From Sphaerobacteraceae bacterium (GTDB taxonomy: Bacteria > Chloroflexota > Chloroflexia > Thermomicrobiales > Thermomicrobiaceae), in assembly GCA_007695115.1 (NCBI GenBank), contig REEK01000119.1, forward strand, positions 1 through 62,290: DNA of 62,290 bases, in the 5' to 3' direction. Position 1 is the first letter of the stretch. Each line of letters opens with the position of its first letter. The position numbers and the translations under genes were made by a program. Under the pieces are notes generated by a model that saw only the letters and a list, made by a program, of their open reading frames with translations, searched no databases and was not told the origin of the DNA. Positions 16,104 through 25,424 of the stretch are shown here, one piece after another.

Positions 16104-17061
16104 CGGATTCTCGAATCCTGGCGGTCTGCAAGAAGGCTTCGACGTCGGTCAGTGATGGCAGCGCTGCCCGGGCGCCATGTTGTCTGGTTGCGAGTGCGCC
16201 CATCGCATTGGCGAAACGTCCGACTTGCTCCAGATCGAACCGATTGAGGATTCCCCATGCCATACCGGCCGCGAAGGCGTCACCGGCTCCGGTGGGGTCA
16301 ACCACATCGACCTCGAATGCTGGGATGTCGATTGCTTCGTCTCTGGTGACCATGATGCATCCGTTGGCGCCATCGGTGAACGCGGCGAACCGCACCTGAG
16401 AGAGCACCATCTCCTGCTGGAATCGGGCGATCGCTCCCTGTATCGTTTCCTGTTCGGTGGCGTGCATCAACTCGCGAACATGCCCGGCGAGATAGTCATG
16501 GCGAAGCGCTAGTTCCAGCGCCTGAAATGGCTTCAGTTCAGCCAGGAACGTCATTGTCCCGAAGATTCGGGTTCGAGGCGACACGTGCATCGGAAGATCG
16601 AGCAGGAGCAGGTGCAGACGGGCGTCGTCGAGATCGACCAGTACCAGGTCTTTCGCGAAAAATGGCTCTACCGGAAGTTGATCACCGTGCTTCAATCGGG
16701 CGCCCTGCACCCAGAGAATCGTGCGATCACGGTTCTCCTGGTCGCCGGAGACAAGGATGACGCCCCGGTCGGTCGGTTCGCCGGTGCGTATCAGCACGTT
16801 CTCGATGTTGCAGCCTTCAGCGGCCAGTTCATCGATCAGGTGTCGACCAGTCGGATCATCGCCGACTCTCGCAGCCAGGCTCACTTCCACCCCGAGCCGA
16901 GCCAGCGCGGTAGACGTATTCCCGGTGGTGCCACCGGACTGCTCGGTGATCGACCGAACGATATGGTAGGTGCCTTCGATAGGATAAGCACCCGTGTCGA
17001 TCAACTGATCCCAGGTGAGCATTCCGAAAGCCCCGACCGTGAAGGGCACTTGCCGGCTCAT
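16075..17061 (-). CDS. PfkB-family carbohydrate/nucleoside kinase
   Basis: A 328-residue ribokinase-like kinase. The N-terminal substrate region has TTGNTSTALARLG and ARVGDDPTGRHLIDELAAEG. The C-terminal signature DPTGAGDAFAAGMAWG holds the anion hole and the catalytic Asp. The sugar or nucleoside substrate is not evident. The ATG at 17061 overlaps the TGA of the upstream cyclase gene (ATGA), which fixes the start; an in-frame ATG 66 bases upstream would give atypical N-terminal residues. It belongs to the leftward ispG-cyclase-kinase-queG order. Confidence 0.9.
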   Translation of the reverse strand: MSRQVPFTVGAFGMLTWDQLIDTGAYPIEGTYHIVRSITEQSGGTTGNTSTALARLGVEVSLAARVGDDPTGRHLIDELAAEGCNIENVLIRTGEPTDRGVILVSGDQENRDRTILWVQGARLKHGDQLPVEPFFAKDLVLVDLDDARLHLLLLDLPMHVSPRTRIFGTMTFLAELKPFQALELALRHDYLAGHVRELMHATEQETIQGAIARFQQEMVLSQVRFAAFTDGANGCIMVTRDEAIDIPAFEVDVVDPTGAGDAFAAGMAWGILNRFDLEQVGRFANAMGALATRQHGARAALPSLTDVEAFLQTARIRESDEIRAASSD

Positions 17062-17702
17062 GTCGCTGTTCCCAGAACTGCACGGCACGGTGAACCATCG
17101 TATCCGTCGATACGCAGTGGCAGGCAATAGAGTGTGTAGTGGCCTGGTTCAACGTTTCTGAGATCGACCGTCTCGAGAATGATCAATCCGGCACCGAGGA
17201 TGATTCGGTGTGTTTTTCCACCCGCTTTGAACGGCTCGACCGAGTGATAGTCGATCCCGACGAAGTCGAGCCCCCTGTTGACGATCCACTCTGCGCCATC
17301 CGGTGCGATCCCGATGTACGACTCCTGGAACTGGGTCGGCGAAGTTGTCCACAGATCCGAGTTCGTCGTTTTCAGAATGACACGGGTGCTGCCTTCCGGG
17401 ATGCCCGCGGCTTCGAGGTCGCTCGCTGAAATGTGGGTGGTGCAATGAGTGAGATCAGCGACATAACACGGGCCGATCAACCGATCCGGTGTCAGTGCCT
17501 CGAGTCGCTGTCCATCCTCGATGAAGTGCCACTCGGCGTCGACATGTGTCCCGGTGTGGGTACCGATACCGAGCCGGGTAATGTTCGCCCCGGCGCCATC
17601 AGCGATTCGGGATGCCGGTGGCATCGTAATCTGAGGATCGCTTGGCCATACGGGAAGGCTCTCGCTGAGCGATACGCTGATATCAAGGTACTTCTCTGCC
17701 AT
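17058..17702 (-). CDS. Cyclase family protein (kynurenine formamidase-like)
   Basis: A 214-residue member of the cyclase/arylformamidase family, metal-dependent hydrolases including KynB. The signature HTGTHVDAEWHF carries the metal-binding His/Asp/His set, and IDYHSVEP is a second conserved block. The usual family sequence has Pro after HxD (HxDxPxH); here it is Glu-Trp-His. The N-terminal DISVSLSESLPVWPSDP is typical of the family. The ATG at 17702 has AGGA 7 bases upstream (a TTG just before it is less likely). It overlaps the kinase gene by 4 bases, so the two products may act together, but no pathway is clear. Confidence 0.85.
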   Translation of the reverse strand: MAEKYLDISVSLSESLPVWPSDPQITMPPASRIADGAGANITRLGIGTHTGTHVDAEWHFIEDGQRLEALTPDRLIGPCYVADLTHCTTHISASDLEAAGIPEGSTRVILKTTNSDLWTTSPTQFQESYIGIAPDGAEWIVNRGLDFVGIDYHSVEPFKAGGKTHRIILGAGLIILETVDLRNVEPGHYTLYCLPLRIDGYDGSPCRAVLGTAT

Positions 17703-17721
17703 CAACTATTCCTGTTCACTG

Positions 17722-17757
17722 CACAAACAACGGCCCGATACCTATTGTACCGGGCCG
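17722..17757 (-). terminator. Intrinsic terminator after ispG
   Basis: On the minus strand CGGCCCGGTA/TATCGGGCCG (7 GC pairs from 17751-17757 with 17731-17737, plus inner pairs) is followed by TTGTTTGT. It partly separates rseP-ispG from the downstream cyclase-kinase-queG genes. Confidence 0.7.
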
Positions 17758-17799
17758 GAAAACACTCTCGGTTATCAGGCGATGCCTTGACGTCAGCCG

Positions 17800-18942
17800 C
17801 TAGACGTTGGCGGTGTCTTTCGGTTCACGCCATTCTGCGAACTGTTCGTCCTCTTCAAGAATGCTGGTGATCTCTTCCTTGAGCGCCGGCACGATCTCGT
17901 TCTCCATCACGCGGCGGAGGATCTTGCCCTTGCGGAAGATGATCCCCTTGCCGCGTCCGGCTGCAACGCCGACGTCCGAATCCTTGGCCTCGCCCGGTCC
18001 ATTGACGACGCAACCCATGACCGCCACCTTGATCGGTGCCTTGATGGTCTTGAGATACTCGTCGACTTCGTTTGCGAGGGAAAAGAGATCGACTTCCACC
18101 CGACCACAGGTCGGGCAGGCAACCATGGTTGCGCCGTGCTGTCGGAGTTCCAGGCTTTTGAGAATCTCGTAGCAGACGAAAACCTCTTCGACCGGGTCAG
18201 TCGTCAACGAAACGCGGATCGTGTCGCCGATTCCGGCCGCCAGCAGCGTGCCGAGTCCGACCGCTGATCGAACCGATCCTGCTTTCGGCGTTCCTGCTTC
18301 GGTGACGCCTAGGTGGAGCGGATAGTCGTTCAATTTCGCCATACGTGAGTACGCTTCGAGCATGATCGGAACCTCGAACGCCTTCAGCGAGATCTTGATG
18401 TCGCCGAAGTCGAGATCTTCCAGAATGCGCACGTGTCCAAGTGCGGTTCGCACCATGTGCTCAGCGACGAGTTCCACCTGAGACAGGTTGGACTCCGCCA
18501 TCTCGTCGACGAATTCACGGGACATTGGTGGCAAAGAGCCGAAGTTGGCACCGACACGAATCGGAATCTCGCGCTCCTTGGCTGCCATCACAACTTCCCG
18601 CACGTCTTCGTGCTTCCGGATGTTGCCCGGGTTGAGCCGAATCCCGTGGATTCCGGCCGCGATCGCTTTCAGCGCAAGTGTATGTTCGAAGTGAATATCC
18701 GCGATCAACGGAACCTGAGCATACGGCACGATATCCGGAAGGGCTGCCGCGGCAACCCGGTCGGGAACGGCCACGCGAACGATTTCGCATCCGGCATCGG
18801 CGAGTTCGGCGATCTGCTCAAGTGTCGCTTTCGGATCTCGAGTGTCAGACGTGGTCATGGACTGGACGCGAATCGGTGCGTTGCCGCCTATCTGGACGTC
18901 ACCAACATGAATCGCGCGGGTTTTCCTTCTCGAGGCCATCAT
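17800..18942 (-). CDS. ispG: 4-hydroxy-3-methylbut-2-en-1-yl diphosphate synthase
   Basis: A 380-residue [4Fe-4S] enzyme of the MEP pathway that converts MEcPP to HMBPP for isoprenoids. The TIM-barrel N-terminal half begins RAIHVGDVQIGGNAPIRVQS. The C-terminal cluster domain shows CPTCGRVEVDLF (two Cys), and GCVVNGPGEAKDSDVGVAAG gives the third Cys and the Glu ligand. ATG at 18942 (the first of two) is taken as the start, with AGGAGG 11 bases upstream; the spacing is long, so a nearby non-ATG start is possible. It follows rseP by 101 bases, a pairing common in bacteria, though dxr is absent here. Confidence 0.95.
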   Translation of the reverse strand: MMASRRKTRAIHVGDVQIGGNAPIRVQSMTTSDTRDPKATLEQIAELADAGCEIVRVAVPDRVAAAALPDIVPYAQVPLIADIHFEHTLALKAIAAGIHGIRLNPGNIRKHEDVREVVMAAKEREIPIRVGANFGSLPPMSREFVDEMAESNLSQVELVAEHMVRTALGHVRILEDLDFGDIKISLKAFEVPIMLEAYSRMAKLNDYPLHLGVTEAGTPKAGSVRSAVGLGTLLAAGIGDTIRVSLTTDPVEEVFVCYEILKSLELRQHGATMVACPTCGRVEVDLFSLANEVDEYLKTIKAPIKVAVMGCVVNGPGEAKDSDVGVAAGRGKGIIFRKGKILRRVMENEIVPALKEEITSILEEDEQFAEWREPKDTANV

Positions 18943-19043
18943 AATATGGAGATCCTCCTGATTCGTATTCGCCGCTCGTATTAGGGCGTTCGTTCTCATT
19001 CTATTCTATCTGAGCAGTATCTGCGTTCCCGCTCTAACAGATG

Positions 19044-20369
19044 TTAGGGCAAGATTGAGTCCCCGCTTATCAAACGTTCGATGTCGAGGAACATAATGAA
19101 GAACATCAGGCCGAGTAACAACACCAGGCCGATCAGGTGGACCATGCCTTCTCTTTCCGGCGAAACTGGCTTTCCGCGCAGAGTCTCGATCAGCACGAAC
19201 AACAATCGGCCGCCGTCGAGTGCCGGCAACGGCAACAGGTTGAGGATGCCGAGGTTGAGCGAAAGCAGAATCGTGAGATTGGCAAGAGCTATCCAGGCCG
19301 GTTCCGGACTCACTTCGAGTACCTCCGAGGCGAGTTGGCCCATCCCGATCGGACCGGCAATGCCGTCAAGCGGTGCCTCGCCGGTGATCAGCATCATGAT
19401 TCCTTCGTAGAAGGCGGTCAGGATGTTCCAGGTCTCGACGAATCCGCGCGGGATGATCTGCCAGATGGGAACCGAGTCTGCATCGATGTCCTGCTGGACC
19501 ATCATTCCGATTTCAGGTGGCGCGCCATCTTCTTCTTCATCCGCCTCAGGGACTGCCAGTGACGTCTCGACCGTCTCACCGGCCCGGTCCACCGTGAGCT
19601 CGAGTTCCTCTCCGGCGTACTCGTTGAGCATGATAGAGAAGATCGCAGCATCAGTGACGTCGCGTCCGGCAACCGTGAGGATGCGGTCTTCAGCTTGCAG
19701 ATCGGCTTCTGAGGCCGGGCTGTCGGGCTCTATATCGCCGACGTGCAGACTGGCTCTCGGTGAACCGGTAATCTGAATGCCGGTTCGGCCCTGTTCCGGT
19801 GGTGGGTCTTCGCGCGGTTCAACGGTGGTATCGATGTTTTCACCAGCCCGCAAAACGGTAACTGACATCTCGTCACCAGCGTGATCGTTAGTGGTTGTGA
19901 CCACATCTGCCATGTCATTGACATCTGAGCCACCGGCGGCCAGGAAGCGATCGCCAGGTTCCCAGCCGGCCGCCGCAGCCGGGGAGTCGGGCTCTACCTG
20001 CGCAACGTAGACATGGTTGACTGGCTCGCCGCGAACGCCGATAAGGACCATGACCAGAATGATCGCCAGCGCGAAGTTCATCATGGACCCGGCGCCATAG
20101 AAGAACGTGCGCTGGAGTTTGCCCTTGGCGTGCAGGCTGTCATGGTCAGCGGCCGAGCCATCCTCACCGTGCACCCGGACGAATCCGCCAAGCGGGATGG
20201 CGTTCATCGAATAGATGACGCCGCCGCGCTCACGCCCGAATACCCGTGGAGGCAGACCGAGGCCGAACTCTTTGACACGGATTCCGACCATACGTGCGCT
20301 GGCGAAGTGACCTATTTCATGGACGAGGATAAGAATTGCGAGGATCGGGATGATATACAGAGCGCTCAA
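19044..20369 (-). CDS. rseP: Site-2 intramembrane metalloprotease RseP
   Basis: A 441-residue membrane zinc protease that cleaves within transmembrane helices, typically of anti-sigma factors after a first cut. The first helix carries HEIGH (zinc ligands and catalytic Glu) in LILVHEIGHFASARM. Two PDZ-like domains follow (about 110-185 and 195-270). A C-terminal helix contains NLLPLPALDGGRL, with the third ligand Asp in LDGG. The start is TTG (no upstream alternative), with AGG just before it. A possible substrate in this window is the membrane anti-sigma factor at 26503-28293; that link is only inference. Confidence 0.93.
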   Translation of the reverse strand: MSALYIIPILAILILVHEIGHFASARMVGIRVKEFGLGLPPRVFGRERGGVIYSMNAIPLGGFVRVHGEDGSAADHDSLHAKGKLQRTFFYGAGSMMNFALAIILVMVLIGVRGEPVNHVYVAQVEPDSPAAAAGWEPGDRFLAAGGSDVNDMADVVTTTNDHAGDEMSVTVLRAGENIDTTVEPREDPPPEQGRTGIQITGSPRASLHVGDIEPDSPASEADLQAEDRILTVAGRDVTDAAIFSIMLNEYAGEELELTVDRAGETVETSLAVPEADEEEDGAPPEIGMMVQQDIDADSVPIWQIIPRGFVETWNILTAFYEGIMMLITGEAPLDGIAGPIGMGQLASEVLEVSPEPAWIALANLTILLSLNLGILNLLPLPALDGGRLLFVLIETLRGKPVSPEREGMVHLIGLVLLLGLMFFIMFLDIERLISGDSILP

Positions 20370-20586
20370 TGAACCTGCCTTCGGTCAGTGATGCAGTCAG
20401 GCGAGTAACTGGAGAACGCTGATGCGATCTGACGTGATACGCCATCGATAATCGTACCGGGGGCCAAAAACGGGCGTCAACTGAGATGTCGAAAGATCTG
20501 CCTGCCGTCATCTGGCCGAAACGTGCCGCGTTCCTGTCTGAGTGTACCCCGTAGGCTGAGGGACTCGCAGAGAGATGTGGAAAGCG

Positions 20587-20595
20587 TGTTAGAAT
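20587..20595 (+). promoter_or_regulatory. Extended -10 promoter for alanine dehydrogenase
   Basis: TG-T-TAGAAT (TG at 20587-20588, hexamer 20590-20595) lies about 75 bases before the ald start, in the 299-base divergent gap between rseP and ald. No convincing -35 is seen. Nothing else recognisable was found in that gap. Confidence 0.45.
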
Positions 20596-20668
20596 GTTGC
20601 GGCCGCGTACCGTGCGTTCGCGGTAAGTGATTGCCCGTAGGCTTCAAGCACATATTGGAGTAATGCGA

Positions 20669-21784
20669 ATGATTATCGGGGTTCCGAAGGAGATCAAGGA
20701 CAACGAGAACCGTGTGGCGGTTACACCGGGTGGTGTCCGCGAATACGTAGCGAATAACCACACGGTGCTGGTTGAACAATCTGCCGGGGCCGGAAGCGGG
20801 TTTACGGACGACGAGTACAGGGCCGCGGGCGCCGAACTCGTTGCTACGCACGAAGATGTGTTTGCGCGCTCCGAGATGATCGTGAAGGTCAAGGAGCCGA
20901 TTGCACCGGAATACCCACTGCTCCGAGAGGGACAGATCCTCTACACCTATTTGCACCTGGCAGCCGAAGAAGAGCTGACGAAGGTGCTTACGAGCCAGAA
21001 GGTAAATTCACTGGCGTATGAAACGGTACAGCTGCCGGATCGAAGCCTCCCATTGCTGGCGCCCATGAGCGAAGTTGCCGGGCGCATGGCAACTCAGGTC
21101 GGTGCACAGTACCTGACACGAACCCACGGCGGCCGAGGCTTGCTGCTGGGTGGTGTCCCTGGCGTTGCTCCGGCGAAGGTAGCAATCGTCGGTGGCGGTA
21201 TCGTGGGAACCAACAGTGCACAGATGGCACTGGGCCTGGGCGCCGAAGTTACCATTCTGGATATCAGCATGGATCGACTGCGCTACCTGGATCTCGTCCT
21301 GCATGGTCGAGTCCGGACGATGGCCTCGAACAAGGGCAATCTCGAAGACGTGATTGCCGAATCAGACCTGGTTATTGGCGCGGTTCTGATTCCAGGCGCT
21401 AAAGCGCCTAAACTTGTCTCGCGGGACATGGTCGCAAGCATGAATGACGGTGCAGTACTGGTTGACGTTGCTATCGACCAGGGCGGATGCATCGAAACCA
21501 TCAAGCCGACCACGCACAGCGCCCCAACCTATATCGAGCATGGCGTGGTTCACTATGGAGTGACCAACATGCCGGGCGCGGTGCCGCGAACCAGTACCAT
21601 TGCGTTGAGCAATGTCACCTTGCCATTTGGCCTGAAACTGGCGAAACTCGGTTTCGAAAACGCAGTCAAGAGCGACCAGTCACTGGCACTCGGCGTCAAC
21701 ACCTATGATGGACACGTCACCTATGAGTCAGTGGCAACCGCGTTCGGCATGGAGTTCACTCCACTGAACACGGTTATTGCCTGA
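20669..21784 (+). CDS. ald: Alanine dehydrogenase
   Basis: A 371-residue NAD-dependent oxidoreductase that interconverts L-alanine and pyruvate plus ammonia. The N-terminus [20 protein letters not shown] is the family signature, and [26 protein letters not shown] is the second. The NAD-binding glycine motif is [22 protein letters not shown], with the acidic residue at the end of beta-2 (ILDIS). Catalytic Lys and His lie in VKEP and TYLHLA. The ATG at 20669 has GGAG 8 bases upstream; extending to 20627 is less likely. It is followed by a Xer recombinase gene after about 110 bases. Confidence 0.95.
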   Translation: MIIGVPKEIKDNENRVAVTPGGVREYVANNHTVLVEQSAGAGSGFTDDEYRAAGAELVATHEDVFARSEMIVKVKEPIAPEYPLLREGQILYTYLHLAAEEELTKVLTSQKVNSLAYETVQLPDRSLPLLAPMSEVAGRMATQVGAQYLTRTHGGRGLLLGGVPGVAPAKVAIVGGGIVGTNSAQMALGLGAEVTILDISMDRLRYLDLVLHGRVRTMASNKGNLEDVIAESDLVIGAVLIPGAKAPKLVSRDMVASMNDGAVLVDVAIDQGGCIETIKPTTHSAPTYIEHGVVHYGVTNMPGAVPRTSTIALSNVTLPFGLKLAKLGFENAVKSDQSLALGVNTYDGHVTYESVATAFGMEFTPLNTVIA

Positions 21785-21896
21785 GGGGCCGGATTCGACC
21801 GGCACTGAACGATTTCCCGGTTATACACACCAACGGGGCAGAGAACCGGGACCGCATCGCAGAGAGAAAGCGTTGCGAAGAATGCAGGGGGAACAA

Positions 21897-22850
21897 ATGG
21901 AGCAGCAGGTTGCCCGATTTCTGGAGCAGCTTGAGACTGAACGTGGGTTCTCGAACAACACCATCTCGGCCTATCGGAATGACCTCCGACAGTTTCTGAG
22001 TTTCATGGAGAGTGGTCGAGTAATCCAGTCCTGGCAGGAGCTTGGTGAGGGTCAGCTGACCAGCTATGTGCTGCATTTGCGTGAGCGCGAGTACGCACGG
22101 TCGACGATCGCACGCAAAGTCGCGGCGGTAAAATCGTTCTGCCACTTCCTCGTTCGAGAGGGCGTACTGCGAGCGGATCCCAGCGACAACCTGGCGTCGC
22201 CGAGGGTCGACAAGTTCGCCCCGAAGGCAATCAGCGAGGAATCTGTCCGCCTCCTTCTGGCCAAGCCGGAAGAGTTGGGAACCCCCGAGGCGATGCGAGA
22301 CAAGGCAATGCTGGAGACTCTGTACGCGACCGGTATGCGGGTGAGCGAGCTCACCGCGCTGGATGTTGCCGATTTTGATCTCGCTCAAAGCGAGATCATC
22401 TGCGGTAAGCGTCCGGATCGTGAACGGCGCATTCCGGTTTGTGATACAGCAGTCCATGCGTTGACGAAGTACCTCACCGAGGGACGACCGCATCTTCGCG
22501 GAGCGGCGAACGTGTCGGCGCTGTTCCTCAATCACCGTGGAAACCGGCTGACCCGGCAGGGGTTCTGGCTGATTCTGAAGGCCTACGCTGATGCATGCGG
22601 TATCGCCGATATCACTCCGCACACGATTCGCCACTCGTTTGCGGTGCATAAACTGGCAAATGGCTCCGAGATCCGGGACATCCAGCAGATCATGGGGCAT
22701 ATGAGCCTGTCGACGACTCAGGTGTACCAGCAGGTTATCGGCAAAGATGGCCGTGACCCCAGTATCGCCAACCACGATGGACTCGACAAAGACGGCGTGC
22801 TGGTCGAGGAACTCGAGCGTGTCAGGGAGCGCCCGAGTACAACCGACTAG
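21897..22850 (+). CDS. Tyrosine recombinase XerC/XerD-like
   Basis: A 317-residue integrase-family recombinase. The N-terminal SAM-like DNA-binding domain begins QQVARFLEQLETERGFSNNT. The catalytic set is Arg in ATGMRVSELTALD (about 145), Lys in the beta-hairpin (GKRPDRERRIPV), HxxR in TPHTIRHSFAVHKL, His in IMGHMS and the nucleophile Tyr in TTQVYQQV (about 275). The length and lack of accessory domains fit the chromosome-dimer-resolution XerC/D group rather than a phage integrase. No phage or integron genes and no recognisable dif site are nearby. The ATG follows AGGGGGA with a 4-base gap. Confidence 0.9.
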   Translation: MEQQVARFLEQLETERGFSNNTISAYRNDLRQFLSFMESGRVIQSWQELGEGQLTSYVLHLREREYARSTIARKVAAVKSFCHFLVREGVLRADPSDNLASPRVDKFAPKAISEESVRLLLAKPEELGTPEAMRDKAMLETLYATGMRVSELTALDVADFDLAQSEIICGKRPDRERRIPVCDTAVHALTKYLTEGRPHLRGAANVSALFLNHRGNRLTRQGFWLILKAYADACGIADITPHTIRHSFAVHKLANGSEIRDIQQIMGHMSLSTTQVYQQVIGKDGRDPSIANHDGLDKDGVLVEELERVRERPSTTD

Positions 22851-22870
22851 CATCACGTATGATTAGTGGA

Positions 22871-22910
22871 GAACCCCTCGTCATTTCACGATGAGGGGTT
22901 CCTTGTTGCT
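22871..22910 (+). terminator. Intrinsic terminator after the Xer gene
   Basis: GAACCCCTCGTC (22871-22882) pairs with GATGAGGGGTTC (22890-22901; one G-U), with a 7-base loop and a CTTGTTGCTT tail. Confidence 0.75.
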
Positions 22911-22948
22911 TGAGTTCGCCCTGATGTGGTGCCAGAGAGGATTTCAGA

Positions 22949-24352
22949 ATGGCTGACGATCAGCAATCATCGGTAAGCATGGACACCATCGTTGCGCTCG
23001 CCAAGCGTCGTGGTTTCGTCTACCCCGGAAGTGACATCTACGGAGGTCTGGCGAACACCTGGGAGTTCGGCCCGCTCGGGGTCGAGATCAAGCGCAATAT
23101 CAAGAGCGCATGGTGGCAGTATTTTGTTCAACGGCGAGCCGATATCGTTGGCCTCGATGGCGGAATCCTGCTTCATCCAAAAGTGTGGGAAGCATCCGGA
23201 CACATCTCGGAATTCTTCGACCCGCTGATCGATTGCCGGAATTGCCGGGCTCGATATCGTGCCGATACGCTGGTGGAAGACAAACTCGGCCAGCCGGCAG
23301 AGGGTATGTCCACTGAAGAGCTGACGCGGATTCTTCACGGGGCCGATATGGCCTGCCCTGCCTGCGGTCAGAAGTCGTGGACTGATGTTCGCCAGTTCAA
23401 TTTGATGTTTCAGACCCACCTCGGGCCCGTCGAGGAATCAGGCACCAAGGTTTTCTTGCGGCCGGAAACGGCGCAGAACATCTTCGTCAACTACAAGAAC
23501 GTCACCCAGACGACCCGTGTCAAGGTTCCGTTCGGAATCGCTCAGATCGGAAAGGCGTTTCGAAACGAGATCACTCCTGGCAACTTCATTTTCCGGGTGC
23601 TGGAGCTCGAGCAGATGGAGATCGAATACTTCATCAAGGAAGAAGACTGGGAAGAGTCGTTCAACCACTGGCGGGACCAGATGGCCGAGTTCTACCGCTG
23701 GATTGGCCTGCAGGAGGAACGAGTCCGGGTGCGTGAGCACGAGCAGGATGAACTCTCCCACTATTCCAGGCGCACGGTCGATTACGAGTACAAGTTCCCG
23801 TTTGGCTGGAAAGAGTTGAGTGGGCTGGCGTATCGGACCGACTTCGATCTCCGGAAGCACCAGGAACATAGTGGGGTCGATATGACCTACTACGATCAGC
23901 CGAACGAAGAACGCTTCCTGCCGCACGTCATCGAGCCAACGATGGGTGTCGAGCGACTGCTGCTGACACTGATCCTGGACGCCTACAACGAGGAAAGCGT
24001 CACCGACGTCAATGGCAAGGAATACCAGCGGACCGTTCTGAAGCTGCACCCGCGGATCGCCCCGTACAAAGCGGCGGTCTTGCCGTTGTCCAAGAAACCG
24101 GAGCTATCCGGGAAGGCGATGGAGATCGTTCGGGATCTGCGTGATCACATCTCGGTGGAATACGACGAGACGCAGAGCATCGGCCGTCGCTATCGTCGCC
24201 AGGACGAGATCGGCACGCCATACTGCGTCACCGTAGATTTCGAAACACTGGATGATGAGGCGGTGACGGTGCGTGATCGCGACTCGATGGCGCAGGAGCG
24301 GATCTCGCTGTCAGAGCTGAAATCCTACCTGCTCGAGCGACTGAATCAGTAG
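22949..24352 (+). CDS. glyS: Glycyl-tRNA synthetase (dimeric type)
   Basis: A 467-residue class II synthetase of the alpha2 (eukaryote/archaea-like) type; the alpha2beta2 bacterial form is not used here. The start shows [15 protein letters not shown] and [18 protein letters not shown]. Motif 2 includes [21 protein letters not shown], and motif 3 is [14 protein letters not shown]. The anticodon domain ends the protein. [12 protein letters not shown]...CPACGQ set of four cysteines (about 93-135) suggests a zinc-bound insertion. The ATG is preceded by GAGG. It converges on parB across a hairpin. Confidence 0.95.
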   Translation: MADDQQSSVSMDTIVALAKRRGFVYPGSDIYGGLANTWEFGPLGVEIKRNIKSAWWQYFVQRRADIVGLDGGILLHPKVWEASGHISEFFDPLIDCRNCRARYRADTLVEDKLGQPAEGMSTEELTRILHGADMACPACGQKSWTDVRQFNLMFQTHLGPVEESGTKVFLRPETAQNIFVNYKNVTQTTRVKVPFGIAQIGKAFRNEITPGNFIFRVLELEQMEIEYFIKEEDWEESFNHWRDQMAEFYRWIGLQEERVRVREHEQDELSHYSRRTVDYEYKFPFGWKELSGLAYRTDFDLRKHQEHSGVDMTYYDQPNEERFLPHVIEPTMGVERLLLTLILDAYNEESVTDVNGKEYQRTVLKLHPRIAPYKAAVLPLSKKPELSGKAMEIVRDLRDHISVEYDETQSIGRRYRRQDEIGTPYCVTVDFETLDDEAVTVRDRDSMAQERISLSELKSYLLERLNQ

Positions 24353-24360
24353 TTCGACTG

Positions 24361-24391
24361 CCGGTCGATCCGGAGTTACTGGATCGGCCGG
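24361..24391. terminator. Hairpin between convergent glyS and parB
   Basis: CCGGTCGATCC (24361-24371) pairs with GGATCGGCCGG (24381-24391; one G-U), with a 9-base loop. There is no T-run, so it may slow polymerase or protect the 3' end rather than act as a classical terminator. Confidence 0.5.
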
Positions 24392-24409
24392 TACGTATCT
24401 CAACACTGA

Positions 24410-25288
24410 CTAGAAGTCATCCTCGTCAAGCAGTCGCTCGGAGAGCGTGTTGAGCTCCTCATCCGAGTAGTAGTGAATGACGAGCCGTCCGCCCTTCCGC
24501 CCTCGCTTCAACTCCACACGGGTTCCCAGTGATCGCTGCAGCCGGCGCTCGAAATCCTGAACATTCGGATCTTTCGGAAGCTCAGCGCTGGACCGTACGG
24601 TGGAGTCTGTTCTGCCCTCGTTCCACTCCCGCACCATTCGCTCTGTCTGGCGCACCGTGAGCTGGCGATTGAGGACGAGTTCGAGCCCGGCAATCTGATC
24701 GACTGAACTGGGCAGTCCGAGTAGAGCGCGCGCGTGGCCCTCGGTAATCGTTCCTGCCATCAGCGCCTGCTGAACCTCTTCTGGGCATTGGAGAATCCGC
24801 AGCGCGTTGGTGATGGTGCTGCGGTTCTTGCCGACACGATCCGCCAGATCGCCATGTTTCAACCCAAAGTCTTCGATGAGTTGTCGATAGGCGGCGGCTT
24901 CCTCCAGAACGTTGAGGTCGGCCCGCTGGATGTTTTCGATCAGTGCGATCTCCAGCATCGCCCGGGGGCTGGATTCGCGGATAATCGCCGGAATCACCGA
25001 CAGACCCGCTTGCCGGGCGGCTCTCCAGCGTCGCTCCCCAGCGATCAGCTGATAGGGCGTTGTTCCATCACTCTCGGTGACGATTACCGGCTGAATTACG
25101 CCGTGCTCTCTGATCGATTGCGAGAGCGCCTCGAGCTCCTCGGGATCCATCTCGGCCCGGGGCTGGACGGGGTTCGGCTCGATCCAGTCGAGATCGAGTT
25201 CGGCAACTCGACCAGGATCAGCTGAATCAGATCTGGATTCAATCAATGCGTCGAGACCACGTCCGAGTCCGCGCTTCTTCTGAGCCAC
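24410..25288 (-). CDS. parB: ParB/Spo0J chromosome-partitioning protein
   Basis: A 292-residue DNA-binding CTPase-type partition protein. The N-terminus KKRGLGRGLDALI is the ParA-contact motif. The box-II-like core has GERRWRAARQAGL (CTP/arginine-rich patch). The helix-turn-helix is KHGDLADRVGKNRSTITNALRIL. A C-terminal dimerisation domain ends it. The GTG at 25288 is favoured because the family begins at the RGLGRGL segment; GTG at 25297 is the alternative. parA/soj is not adjacent, which is unusual for a chromosomal parB, and no good parS site was found nearby. Confidence 0.92.
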   Translation of the reverse strand: MAQKKRGLGRGLDALIESRSDSADPGRVAELDLDWIEPNPVQPRAEMDPEELEALSQSIREHGVIQPVIVTESDGTTPYQLIAGERRWRAARQAGLSVIPAIIRESSPRAMLEIALIENIQRADLNVLEEAAAYRQLIEDFGLKHGDLADRVGKNRSTITNALRILQCPEEVQQALMAGTITEGHARALLGLPSSVDQIAGLELVLNRQLTVRQTERMVREWNEGRTDSTVRSSAELPKDPNVQDFERRLQRSLGTRVELKRGRKGGRLVIHYYSDEELNTLSERLLDEDDF

Positions 25289-25424
25289 CGGCGACACCCT
25301 GTTCTTTGAACGAGCGAACGTACTGTCCAGAGTGTAGCACGGAGCACGATGCCCCTCGGTATACTTGTAGTAAGCGACAGGCGTTCTGTCGCTTTCGTAT
25401 TTTCCAAGAAGGGACACCGTCGGT

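Noticed and set aside
21785-21800. tmRNA-like start GGGGCCGGATTCGACC
   Set aside because: No tag reading frame or tRNA-like 3' half follows; the xer gene begins about 100 bases on.
21774-22856. Minus-strand open frame of 360 codons
   Set aside because: It is the mirror of the xer gene, which has the full catalytic set.
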